DNA from: Cupriavidus basilensis
GTDB taxonomy: Bacteria > Pseudomonadota > Gammaproteobacteria > Burkholderiales > Burkholderiaceae
Direction: 5' to 3'
Assembly: GCF_008801925.2 (NCBI RefSeq)
Contig: NZ_CP062804.1
Location: forward strand, 1,922,001-1,986,000
Length of the DNA: 64,000 nt
Shown: piece after piece, positions 41,557-49,411 of the stretch
How the letters are laid out: every line of letters begins with the position of its first letter
Position numbering within the stretch: the first letter of the stretch is position 1
The notes under the pieces: model-generated
Seen by the model: only the letters and a program-made list of their open reading frames with translations
Database searches by the model: none
What the model was told of the DNA's origin: nothing
Translations under genes and position numbers: made by a program

Positions 41557-41964
41557 ATGAGCAAAGCAAAACGCGCCGGGCTGCTGTTTGTGTTCGTATG
41601 GTTCGCCCTCGGCGGGCTCGGGCACTTTATGCTGACGCCGTTGTTCGTCAGCATCGTCCCGCCATCGATCCCCTACCCTGCCGCCGCCGTGCTGGTGAGC
41701 GGCGTGTTCGAGCTGCTGGGCGCGCTGGGGGTGCTGTGGCTACCCACCCGGCGAGCGGCGGGATACGGCCTGGCACTGCTGACGCTTGCGGTCACGCCGG
41801 CCAATGTCTACATGTGGCAGCACCCCGAGCTGTTCCCGAAGATTCCGCCTAGCCTGCTGGGTATCCGGCTAGTGGTGCAGGTGTTGTTGCTGGTGTGCAT
41901 CTTGTGGAGCACGAGCCGGCCGGATGATGCCATTGCTACGCGAGATGGGAAAGGCGAACCATAG
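41557..41964 (+). CDS. DoxX-like small membrane protein
   Basis: 135 residues with four hydrophobic segments (LLFVFVWFALGGLGHFMLTPLF, YPAAAVLVSGVFELLGALGVLWL, GYGLALLTLAVTPANVYMWQ, LVVQVLLLVCILWS). FELLGALGVLWLPTRRAAGYGLALLTLAVTPANVYM is typical of DoxX/DoxX_3 proteins. The specific function is unknown. It stands alone, convergent with the toxin-antitoxin pair. Confidence 0.8.
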   Translation: MSKAKRAGLLFVFVWFALGGLGHFMLTPLFVSIVPPSIPYPAAAVLVSGVFELLGALGVLWLPTRRAAGYGLALLTLAVTPANVYMWQHPELFPKIPPSLLGIRLVVQVLLLVCILWSTSRPDDAIATRDGKGEP

Positions 41965-41986
41965 GTCGGGCAATACAAGGTGACCG

Positions 41987-42244
41987 CTATCGCCTTACAC
42001 CGGCCCGGCGATAAGCCTCACTCTTGTCCCGTCGTCCAACAGCGAGCACTAGCACAGTGACGGTACGATCGTTGACCTCGTACACCAGCCGGTATCCGGC
42101 ATCGCGCAGCTTAATCTTGTATACGTCTTTCATGTCCTTGCCACTGAGCTTGGCAGACGGCACCCGGGGTTCGGCCAGACGTTTCTCGAGCTGCTTTCGA
42201 AACTGATCCTTGATCGACGCATCGAGTTTCTTCCATTCCTTCAA
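41987..42244 (-). CDS. RelE/ParE-family toxin with doubtful start codon
   Basis: From a TTG at 42244 there are 85 residues with RelE features: KEWKKLDASIKDQFRKQLEKRL, KLSGKDMKDVYKIKLRDAGYRLVYEV and VLAVGRRDKSEAYRRA. The homologous frame continues upstream to 42277 as ISYELAFHEDAL, matching the usual M-[S/T]-Y-E-L start, but the codon there is ATA instead of ATG. An ATG overlapping the antitoxin stop (42270) is in another frame and stops after nine codons. Either AUA initiation, TTG initiation losing the first strand, or an inactive toxin must be invoked. Confidence 0.75.
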   Translation of the reverse strand: MKEWKKLDASIKDQFRKQLEKRLAEPRVPSAKLSGKDMKDVYKIKLRDAGYRLVYEVNDRTVTVLVLAVGRRDKSEAYRRAGVRR

Positions 42245-42266
42245 AGCGTCTTCGTGAAAGGCGAGC

Positions 42267-42521
42267 TCATAACTTATCCAGCGACACCTTTACGGACTTC
42301 CCGCCGCGACGCTGCCGAACGATTTCTGCAAGCTCGATGTCCTCAAGCCGGTCCATAAGTGCTTCGAAAGCCTGGGCGGGAACCAGGTATGCGGCCGGGC
42401 GATTGTGATTGAGGACTGCCACGGGTTCGTTACCGGCCTCCTCAATGATGGCACCGGGGTTGCGGCGAAGGTCCGTGATGCTTACGGTCGCGGTAGCGTA
42501 GATGGCGCGTGTGACTGTCAT
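42267..42521 (-). CDS. Phd/YefM-family antitoxin
   Basis: 84 residues: N-terminal DNA-binding Phd/YefM fold (ATATVSITDLRRNPGAIIEEAGNEPVAVLNHNRPAAYLVPAQAFEALMDRLED) and an acidic-to-basic C-terminal tail (IVRQRRGGKSVKVSLDKL) for toxin binding. Its stop overlaps the expected toxin start. An AT-rich promoter region with AGCACA/TGTGT-like half-sites (42600-42630) lies upstream and could be the autoregulatory operator. Confidence 0.85.
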   Translation of the reverse strand: MTVTRAIYATATVSITDLRRNPGAIIEEAGNEPVAVLNHNRPAAYLVPAQAFEALMDRLEDIELAEIVRQRRGGKSVKVSLDKL

Positions 42522-42717
42522 ATCTTTGGGTTGCCTGGCGTAGCGGGTTCCAATCGGACTGCATGGACAGGCTTGCAGCCCGTTCGTTACCCGTAATAAA
42601 GCACATAATTTAGCACAAAAATATGTGTACTTTTTGTCCTATCGATCAGCAACCAGAAGCCGGGCGACCCGAGGCCTTCCATGTCCATGCTTGCGCGCCG
42701 TCACAACCGCAAACGAC

Positions 42718-43368
42718 TCACCCCCGCGCGCCCTGCCTGCCCTTCACCGCCCGCCACGCACTGGCCACCACCAGCGACCCCAGCCCAAGCGCAAGCCCAA
42801 GCAGGACGATGGCGCTCATGTGGTCGCGCACCAGCGGCACATTGCCGAAGAGATAACCGCCGCCCAGCAGCGACACCACCCACACCGTGGCGCCAGCACT
42901 CGCGGCCAGCGCGAAGCGCGGCGCGGACATGGCGGACACGCCCGCGACGAAAGGGGCAAAGGTGCGCACCACGGCGACGAAGGGAGACAGCAGCAAAGTC
43001 AGGCCGCCGTGGCGCTGGTAGAAGTCATGCGTCCTGCGCAGTGCGTCGCGGTTGATCCATCGGTAGCCGCCGGTGAACACGCGGGCCCCGATGGCTTTGC
43101 CGATGGCGTAGTTCAGCAGGCTCCCGGCCACCGCGGCGACCAGCAGCACCGGCAGCAAGATCCATAGCTTGAGCGCACCCGACGCGCAGAACGCGCCACA
43201 GAGGAACAGCAGCGGATCACCAGGCAGGAAGAACAGCGGCAACAGCCCGATCTCGCAGAACACGATGGCGAACAGGATGCCGTAGACCAAGACGCCGTAT
43301 TGCGCGATGGCGGGGCCGAGATTCTGGTCGAAATGCAGCAGCAACGACAAGATTTGCGATGCTTCCAT
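42718..43368 (-). CDS. DedA family membrane protein
   Basis: 216 residues and five to six hydrophobic segments. DedA signatures: FCEIGLLPLFFLPGDPLLFLCGAFC (the E...PGD re-entrant motif), GSLLNYAIGKAIGARVF and RHGGLTLLLSPFVAVVRTFAPFVAGVSAM (conserved Arg in VRTFAP). DedA proteins are linked to lipid-carrier flipping and proton-motive-force homeostasis. Monocistronic. Confidence 0.88.
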   Translation of the reverse strand: MEASQILSLLLHFDQNLGPAIAQYGVLVYGILFAIVFCEIGLLPLFFLPGDPLLFLCGAFCASGALKLWILLPVLLVAAVAGSLLNYAIGKAIGARVFTGGYRWINRDALRRTHDFYQRHGGLTLLLSPFVAVVRTFAPFVAGVSAMSAPRFALAASAGATVWVVSLLGGGYLFGNVPLVRDHMSAIVLLGLALGLGSLVVASAWRAVKGRQGARG

Positions 43369-43569
43369 GCGTGCCCCTGTTCTTGAATTGATGGCTACAG
43401 TGTAGGCGCGCCCTGGCCACAGGGGACCTCAGGTGGGTACGGTGCACTGGCCCCCGTGCCGATGACAAGCGGGAAATATGCCGAAAAGAGCCTTTCCCTC
43501 CGGCGCGCGCCCACATAATATTGAGCACAATCCGCACAACCATCTGCACCAACCACCCCAGGAAATACC

Positions 43570-43971
43570 ATGTCAAACTCCCAGGCCACCGCCCGGATCG
43601 GCTCGGTCGACGCCAACTACCTCGTGCACCTGCAGGCTGGCAGCCACGCACTGCTCGGTGACGAGTCCGCCGGGCTGGGCGGCACGGACCAGGGCCCGCC
43701 GCCCTTTGCCTTCGTGCTGTCCGGTCTCGTGTCCTGCACCGCCATCACGCTGAAGATGTATATGCAGAAAAAACAGTGGCCCGTGGCCGATGTGGAAGTC
43801 ACGGCAGTCTTCCAGGGCAAGGATGAGGCACGCTTCATCCGGCGCGAAGTCCGGCTCAGCGGTGTGGAACTGGGCGAGGCCGAGCGCGAGCGGCTCGCGC
43901 AGATCTGCGAGCGCACGCCGGTGACGTTGTTCCTCAAGGGTGCGTCGAGGATCGAGACAACCTTCCTCTGA
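43570..43971 (+). CDS. OsmC family protein (stand-alone)
   Basis: 133 residues. OsmC/Ohr fold: GLGGTDQGPPPFAFVLSGLVSCTAITLKMYMQKKQW with the reactive Cys in SGLVSCTA, the VADVEVTAVFQ strand, and CERTPVTLFLKGASRIET with CERTPV replacing the CPV resolving-Cys motif. It is expected to reduce organic peroxides or act as a thiol-dependent detoxifier. Convergent with the hydrolase-OsmC fusion, whose C-terminus is homologous. Confidence 0.85.
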   Translation: MSNSQATARIGSVDANYLVHLQAGSHALLGDESAGLGGTDQGPPPFAFVLSGLVSCTAITLKMYMQKKQWPVADVEVTAVFQGKDEARFIRREVRLSGVELGEAERERLAQICERTPVTLFLKGASRIETTFL

Positions 43972-44035
43972 GAAGCCCCAGGCAAGACCGGAAGGGACAG
44001 CCCGAAGGCCGCCTCTTCCGGCTCGTGCCGGCAGC

Positions 44036-45268
44036 CTACCCGGCGACTGTCTCCGCCAGATGGGTGCGCACCACCACCTCCGAATGCAGGGTGCGGTGGA
44101 CCGGGCACTTGTCGGCGATCTCCAGCAGCGCCACGCGTTGCGCCTCGTCCAGCGGGCCGCGCATGGTGATCTCCCGCTCGATCCAGTCGATCTTGCCTTC
44201 GGTGGTGGAGCACTCCGCGCAATCGGCCGCGTGGATCTTCTCGTGGCGCAGCGTCACGGCCACGTGTTCCAGCGGCCAGCCCTTGCGGTCCGCATACATG
44301 CGCATGGTCATGGCAGTGCAGGCGCCCAGCCCCGCCAGCAGCAGGTCGTAAGGCGCAGGGCCGCCGTTGAGGCCGCCAAACGAAACGGGCTCGTCGGCCA
44401 GCAAGTGATGAGGCCCGGCGGTGATGCGCTCCTGGTACTTGCCAACGTGGCTTTCCTCCACCCGCACCAGCCCTTCCTCGGCCACCGCGGCCGGCACATC
44501 CAGGGCATCGATGTCGAGATAACGCTGGCTCCATGCCGCGATGGTGTTGGCCACGTAAACGGCATCGGCCTTGCGCGTGAGCAGGTGATCGGCGCGGTCG
44601 AGCGAGACGAAGCTCTTGGGATGCTTGGCGGCAATGAAAATCTGCGTGGCGTTGTCGATGCCGACGGTGTCGTCCTGCGGCGCATGCATGACCAGCAGCG
44701 CCTTGCGCAGCTTGGCTACGCTATCGAGCAGCTTCTGCTCGGCCACGTCTTCGATGAACTGCCGCTTGATCTTGAACGGACGGCCGGCGAGCCGGACCTC
44801 GGCTTCTCCATCGGCCTCGATGCGCGCGGCCTGGTCGCCGAACAGGCCGACCACATGGCTCGGATCGCTCGGCGCGGCGATGGTGACAACCGCCTTGGCT
44901 TCGGGGATGCCGTGCGCGGCGCTGAGCACCGCCGCGCCGCCCAGGCTGTGGCCGATCAGCAAGGCCGGCGCCCGGTGATGCTGGCGCAGATAGTCCGCCG
45001 CCGCCAGCAGGTCGGCCACGTTGGACGAGAAATTGGTATTGGCGAAATCGCCGCCGCTGCCGCCAAGGCCGGTGAAATCAAAGCGCAGCACGGCGATGCC
45101 GTGTGCCGTCAGCGCCTGCGCGATACGCGTCGCCGCCAGCACGTCCTTGCCGCAAGTGAAGCAATGGGCGAACAAGGCAAAGGTGCGCACCGGGCCAACT
45201 GGCAAATCCAGCCGCGCGGAGAGTTGCTGACCATCACTTCCCGGGAACTGCAGGCGCTGGGCTTCCAT
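44036..45268 (-). CDS. Alpha/beta-hydrolase fused to OsmC domain
   Basis: 410 residues from the ATG at 45268 with AGGA seven bases upstream. Residues 1-245 are an alpha/beta hydrolase: nucleophile elbow LLIGHSLGGAAVL, acid region MHAPQDDTVGID and His in DRADHLLTRK. Residues about 270-410 are an OsmC domain with both Cys: GLGACTAMTMRMYADRKGW and ADKCPVHRTL. This bifunctional fusion is recurrent in proteobacteria; the hydrolase may generate or remove an ester or acyl group on the OsmC substrate. Monocistronic. Confidence 0.88.
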   Translation of the reverse strand: MEAQRLQFPGSDGQQLSARLDLPVGPVRTFALFAHCFTCGKDVLAATRIAQALTAHGIAVLRFDFTGLGGSGGDFANTNFSSNVADLLAAADYLRQHHRAPALLIGHSLGGAAVLSAAHGIPEAKAVVTIAAPSDPSHVVGLFGDQAARIEADGEAEVRLAGRPFKIKRQFIEDVAEQKLLDSVAKLRKALLVMHAPQDDTVGIDNATQIFIAAKHPKSFVSLDRADHLLTRKADAVYVANTIAAWSQRYLDIDALDVPAAVAEEGLVRVEESHVGKYQERITAGPHHLLADEPVSFGGLNGGPAPYDLLLAGLGACTAMTMRMYADRKGWPLEHVAVTLRHEKIHAADCAECSTTEGKIDWIEREITMRGPLDEAQRVALLEIADKCPVHRTLHSEVVVRTHLAETVAG

Positions 45269-45591
45269 GGGTATCCTCATGCTTGACGCGAACTGTACGA
45301 GGTTCCCACTCTAGCCAAGTTTGCCGCCGGGTGCTACTGGCGTCGCATGGCTGGCCGCGCACAACGCGCAGAGGCGACGGCAGGCTTGCCAGCGCTTTGC
45401 TTTCCGTTGTACGGCAAGCGCTATCGGCACAGGTTCGTGCTGACCACCCCAGCCGGTTGCTCAGGACGGCGATGACCACCGGCTCGAGCCAGGAGAAGGC
45501 TTCCTGCAATGCCGGCATCCATCATATTAAGATGTTGGTTTTCCCGCCGGCGCGACCGGCCAACTTCCCCCTCCACTCTGCCAGCACACAC

Positions 45592-45996
45592 ATGAAGACG
45601 ATTGCACTGCTACTTGCCGCACTGGGCATGGCGTCCCTCGCCCACGCAGCCGCCCCGGCCGCGGAGACCCTGCCGTCCGGCATGTCCATCCAGACCCTTG
45701 TCAAGGGCACCGGCGCCACGCCGAAGGCCTCCGATGTGGTCAAGGTGCACTACCGCGGCACCCTCACCGACGGTACCGAGTTCGACAGCTCCTACAAGCG
45801 CGGCCAGCCGATCTCGTTCCCGCTGAACCGCGTCATTCCCTGCTGGACGGAAGGCGTGCAGAAGATGCAGGTTGGCGGCAAGGCCAAGCTGGTGTGCCCG
45901 GGCCCGACCGCCTATGGCGCGCGCGGCGTGCCCGGCACGATCCCGCCGAACGCCACGCTGAACTTTGAAGTCGAGCTGCTAGGCATCGGCAACTGA
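45592..45996 (+). CDS. Exported FKBP-type peptidyl-prolyl isomerase
   Basis: 134 residues with a signal peptide cleaved near LAHAA-AP. The FKBP domain is complete: VVKVHYRGTLTDGTEFDSSYKRGQPISFPLNRVIPCWTEG, MQVGGKAKLVCPGPTAYGARGVPGTIPPNATLNFEVELLGI. The aromatic pocket residues Y, F, W and Y are retained. It catalyses Xaa-Pro isomerisation, here in the periplasm. The 323-bp upstream gap (45269-45591) has an AT-rich CATATTAAGAT stretch at 45531-45541 as candidate promoter and no other gene. Confidence 0.9.
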   Translation: MKTIALLLAALGMASLAHAAAPAAETLPSGMSIQTLVKGTGATPKASDVVKVHYRGTLTDGTEFDSSYKRGQPISFPLNRVIPCWTEGVQKMQVGGKAKLVCPGPTAYGARGVPGTIPPNATLNFEVELLGIGN

Positions 45997-46019
45997 CGGC
46001 AACCGCCGGCAACCGACAC

Positions 46020-46038
46020 AAGGTGGCCTCACCACCTT
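46020..46038. terminator. Short hairpin between convergent FKBP and Hfq-like genes
   Basis: AAGGTGG (46020-46026) and CCACCTT (46032-46038) form perfect 7-bp arms around a 5-nt loop, followed by TTC. It sits in the convergent gap, so it may serve both genes; the T-run is short. Confidence 0.4.
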
Positions 46039-46075
46039 TCGCAAGGCCCCGGCCGCCCGGCCAGGACGGCCAGCA

Positions 46076-46450
46076 TTACTCGCCTGAACCGCCTGGCACC
46101 ATGGCGCGGCGCTTGCGCGTAACCACCAGCGGTGCCTGGGCGTTGCCTTCCGAAGACACACGCGGCGGACGGGGGCCCGAGCCGGGCGTGCGCGGGCCTG
46201 CGCCGGGCGGACGTGCGCCGCCACCGCCGCCGGGAGGACGCGTGCCGGTATCCAGCTGGATCGTCGAGATGGCGCGCTTGTAGATGGTCTGCATGCCGCC
46301 GGGCGTGCTCAGCATCACCACGAATGCGTCGAAAGACTCGATGGAGCCGACGAGCCGGATGCCGCTGACCAGGTACACCTGCACACGCTTGCGCTCTTTG
46401 CGCGTGGTGTTCAGGAAGGAGTTTTGCGGGTTGGTGTCGTCAAGCTGCAT
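46076..46450 (-). CDS. hfq: Hfq-like RNA chaperone paralogue with Pro/Gly-rich tail
   Basis: 124 residues from the ATG at 46450 ([14 protein letters not shown]). Residues about 8-66 are an Sm-fold: [38 protein letters not shown] (Sm1) and [17 protein letters not shown] (Sm2). Canonical Hfq reads YKHAIST; here the proximal-face His is Arg. The lateral rim is more basic than usual (RKERKRV). The tail of about 55 residues is Gly/Pro/Arg-rich ([17 protein letters not shown]) and disordered. It is probably a secondary Hfq, as known in Burkholderiales, not the hflX-linked main copy. Confidence 0.85.
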   Translation of the reverse strand: MQLDDTNPQNSFLNTTRKERKRVQVYLVSGIRLVGSIESFDAFVVMLSTPGGMQTIYKRAISTIQLDTGTRPPGGGGGARPPGAGPRTPGSGPRPPRVSSEGNAQAPLVVTRKRRAMVPGGSGE

Positions 46451-46523
46451 GGGATATTGAGAGTAAGGCAGACGAAGCGCTGCGAGAAAAAGATGGCTAC
46501 TGCGGCGCAGCTTCGTCGGCGGT

Positions 46524-46546
46524 GCACCGATGCACAATATCGGTGC
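46524..46546. promoter_or_regulatory. Inverted repeat upstream of the Hfq-like gene
   Basis: GCACCGAT (46524-46531) and ATCGGTGC (46539-46546) are perfect arms around GCACAAT, 74-96 bp before the hfq-like start. Candidate operator or 5' leader structure. The rest of the 360-bp gap to the LysR gene holds no evident gene. Confidence 0.4.
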
Positions 46547-46810
46547 GCACGCGCTAACGCAAGATGAATCAGGCACGCCGGGATGGCAGCGCATCATGAT
46601 TGCTTGCAGTGGCTAGGCTTGCCATTCTAGCGCAAGCCGGATGCAGTTCCCCGCGCAAGGAGCATGCCAATGGTTCCGGCGCCTGGCTGAAAGCCACCTC
46701 AAGGCCACCTCACGGCCACCTCCCACGCGGATCTCAGCACCAGGCGCCCATCCTTTCACGCCGCCCGCTTTGCCATTAACATGTGCGCCCACGATCCAGC
46801 AGGCCACCCC

Positions 46811-47734
46811 ATGAAGCTCAACCAGCTGCGCGCCCTGGCCGCCGTTGCCGAAACCGGCAGCATCCAGGAAGCCTCGCGCATCCTTCACCTGACCCAGCCC
46901 GCGCTGAGCAAGGCCATCAAGGAGCTGGAGAGCAGCGTCGGCGCCACCTTGTTCGTGCGCTCGAGCAAGGGCGTGCAGCTCACGCCCTTTGGTCAGCGGC
47001 TGGTCTCGCATGCACGGCTGATCAGCGAGAATGTGCGCCGCGCGCGCGAAGACCTGGAAGACATGAAAGGCACGGTGCAAAGCGAGATCACCGTGGGGGT
47101 GACGCCGGTCACTGCGCTGATGCGGCCAATGGCGGCCTGCCTGAGCACCTTCCGCCGCGAGTTCCCGAACGCCCGGCTGCGGGTGCTGGAAATGCGTCCG
47201 GCGCAATTGCTGGAGCACCTGCGCGAGGGCACCATGGATTTCGCGGTGACCTCACAGTTGCTGCCGCTGGATCGCGGGCTGGACTGCACCCAGGTGTGCC
47301 GGCTGCCGACCGTGATCGGTGCCCGGCGCGGGCATGCGCTGCGCGCGGCACGCTCGGTGCGCGTGCTGCAGCAGGCGGACTGGCTCGCGCTGGACCCGCT
47401 GTCCGATGCCAGCTCGCCTTTTCATCAGTTGTTCGCGGGTAACGGCCTGGCAGTGCCGGCCCGGGTGATCGAATGCACATCGATGGGCTTGGCACTGGAC
47501 CTGTGCTGGCAGGTTGACACCCTGATCCTGCTTTCCAGCGAGTCGCTTGGCAGCAAGTACATTACCGAGCGGATGGATTTCATCGAGATCGCCGAACCCG
47601 TGCCCGACCGCATCATCTCGCTGGTCACGCGCGACCGGCATGTGCTGACCTGGGCGGCAGCGCGCCTGCACGACGCCGTGCTGCAAGCGCTGGCGAGCCA
47701 CTATCCGCCACCGGGCAACCCCGCCGCCCAGTGA
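46811..47734 (+). CDS. LysR-type regulator
   Basis: 307 residues from the ATG at 46811 (MKLNQLRALAAVAETGSIQEAS). HTH at 1-60 (LHLTQPALSKAIKELESSVGATLFVRS) and effector domain from about 90 (SEITVGVTPVTALMRPMAACLSTF). An upstream in-frame GTG/ATG start at 46781 lacks a ribosome-binding site. It lies 323 bp upstream of, and in the same direction as, an MFS transporter and an M20 amidohydrolase that it probably controls. Confidence 0.85.
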   Translation: MKLNQLRALAAVAETGSIQEASRILHLTQPALSKAIKELESSVGATLFVRSSKGVQLTPFGQRLVSHARLISENVRRAREDLEDMKGTVQSEITVGVTPVTALMRPMAACLSTFRREFPNARLRVLEMRPAQLLEHLREGTMDFAVTSQLLPLDRGLDCTQVCRLPTVIGARRGHALRAARSVRVLQQADWLALDPLSDASSPFHQLFAGNGLAVPARVIECTSMGLALDLCWQVDTLILLSSESLGSKYITERMDFIEIAEPVPDRIISLVTRDRHVLTWAAARLHDAVLQALASHYPPPGNPAAQ

Positions 47735-47867
47735 GCGCCCGCACGCGCCGGCAACGCGCATGCGGGCCAGGCAATGCCCCAGCACCGCGCTGGCCCGGCA
47801 TGACGCAAACCACCCCCGATTAAAACCCATAACAATCAATTAGTTACGGGCAACGATCAAATCAAAG

Positions 47868-47891
47868 GGCAATGAAAACAAGCCCATTGCC
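47868..47891. promoter_or_regulatory. Inverted repeat in the LysR-MFS gap
   Basis: GGCAATG (47868-47874) and CATTGCC (47885-47891) flank a 10-bp centre, next to an AT-rich block (47820-47880) within the 323-bp gap. Candidate regulator site for the transporter-amidohydrolase unit. No gene is seen in the gap. Confidence 0.4.
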
Positions 47892-48057
47892 TGACGCCGC
47901 GCGCCCAAGCGGCGGCCGCCCCCTGATTCCCAATGCTCATACCCATGAAAAAAAGCGAAGTGCTTATCCCTCGCGCGGCCCCTAACATGCCCCCACACCG
48001 AGAGTAACGGGGCCACGCCGCACCCGCTGCCCATCTACCCCAGCCGAGGAGGACAGC

Positions 48058-49359
48058 ATGACCATCGCCCACACCGCACCAGGCCATCCGGCCGGCGCCG
48101 TGCCCGCCACTGCCGCCCGCCCGCACTCGCGCCGCGCCATCGTTGCCGCCGCCATCGGCAACGGGCTGGAAATGTACGACTTCACAGTCTATAGCTTCTT
48201 TGCCGCCACCATCGGCAAGTTGTTCTTTCCGTCCAGCAGCCCGCTGGCATCGTTGCTGCTGTCTTTCGCCACCTTTGGTGTCGGCTTCGTGATGCGTCCC
48301 CTGGGCGCGGTGCTGATCGGCAACCTGGCCGACCAGCGCGGCCGCAAGGCGGCGCTTACGCTCACCATCGTGCTGATGACGGCGGGCACCGCGCTGATCG
48401 CCTTCACGCCCACCCATGCCAGCATCGGCGTGACCGCCACCGTGCTGGTGGTTGTCGGCCGGCTGCTGCAAGGCTTGTCGGCTGGCGGCGAAATCGGCGC
48501 CGCATCGGCCCTGCTGCTGGAGACCGCCAGCAAGCGCAACCGTTGTTTCCTGGTCAGCTGGCAAGCCGCCACGCAAGGCGGTGCCGCGCTGCTGGGCGCG
48601 CTGACGGGAGCCGCGGCATCGGCCTTGCTGAGCCCCGATGCCATGCTTGAGTGGGGCTGGCGCCTGCCGTTCATGCTTGGCCTGCTGATTGCGCCGGTGG
48701 GCATGTATATCCGCCGGCACCTGCAAGAAACCCACGAAGGCGGCAGCGCGCATGGCGGTGTCGGCACGGTGTTCCGCGAACATGGCCGCACGCTGTTGCT
48801 AGGCATGCTGCTGATGACCGGCAGCACCTCATCCATGTACATCATGGTGTTCTACATGCCCACTTACCTGGTGCGCGCTTTGCATATGCCACCTGTCACC
48901 GCCTTCCTGGCGGCATGCACGGCAGGCGCTGCCATGCTGGTGATGGCGCCTTTGTTCGGCCTGCTGGCCGACCGGCTGCCGAGCCGCAAGCCCCTGCTGT
49001 TTACCGGTGGGCTGACTTCGCTGGCGCTGGTCTACCCCAACTTCACGCTGCTGTGCGCAGGCCCCAGCCTGCCGCTCACCATGGCGCTGATCGGCGGGGC
49101 CGTTACCCTGGGCTCGGTCGGCAGCGGCGCGGGTGCCGCCCTGATGATGGAAGCGCTGCCGCGCCACCAGCGCGCCACTGGCATGTCGGTGATGTACAGC
49201 TTTGGCGTGACCGTGTTCGGCGGCTTTGCCCCGCTGATCGTAACCTGGCTGATCAGCGCCACGGGCAGCAACATGGCGCCTGCCGGATACCTGATCGCGG
49301 CCTCCTGCATCAGCCTGACCGCGCTGGCGCTGTTCCCCAGCCACCCTGGGCGCGACTGA
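48058..49359 (+). CDS. MFS transporter, metabolite:H+ symporter type
   Basis: 433 residues and twelve hydrophobic segments, with GAGGAGG seven bases upstream. Signature of the KgtP/ProP/YhjE subfamily: AAIGNGLEMYDFTVYSFFAATIGKLFFP, GVGFVMRPLGAVLIGNLADQRGRKAAL, RLLQGLSAGGEIGAASALLLE. Substrates of this subfamily are carboxylates, betaines or related osmolytes. The next gene is an M20 amidohydrolase 52 bp downstream, so the imported substrate may be an N-acyl amino acid. Confidence 0.88.
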   Translation: MTIAHTAPGHPAGAVPATAARPHSRRAIVAAAIGNGLEMYDFTVYSFFAATIGKLFFPSSSPLASLLLSFATFGVGFVMRPLGAVLIGNLADQRGRKAALTLTIVLMTAGTALIAFTPTHASIGVTATVLVVVGRLLQGLSAGGEIGAASALLLETASKRNRCFLVSWQAATQGGAALLGALTGAAASALLSPDAMLEWGWRLPFMLGLLIAPVGMYIRRHLQETHEGGSAHGGVGTVFREHGRTLLLGMLLMTGSTSSMYIMVFYMPTYLVRALHMPPVTAFLAACTAGAAMLVMAPLFGLLADRLPSRKPLLFTGGLTSLALVYPNFTLLCAGPSLPLTMALIGGAVTLGSVGSGAGAALMMEALPRHQRATGMSVMYSFGVTVFGGFAPLIVTWLISATGSNMAPAGYLIAASCISLTALALFPSHPGRD

Positions 49360-49411
49360 CCCGCGACGCAAAACCCAACCCATCCGACATCACGACACAC
49401 ACCCTGCAGCC

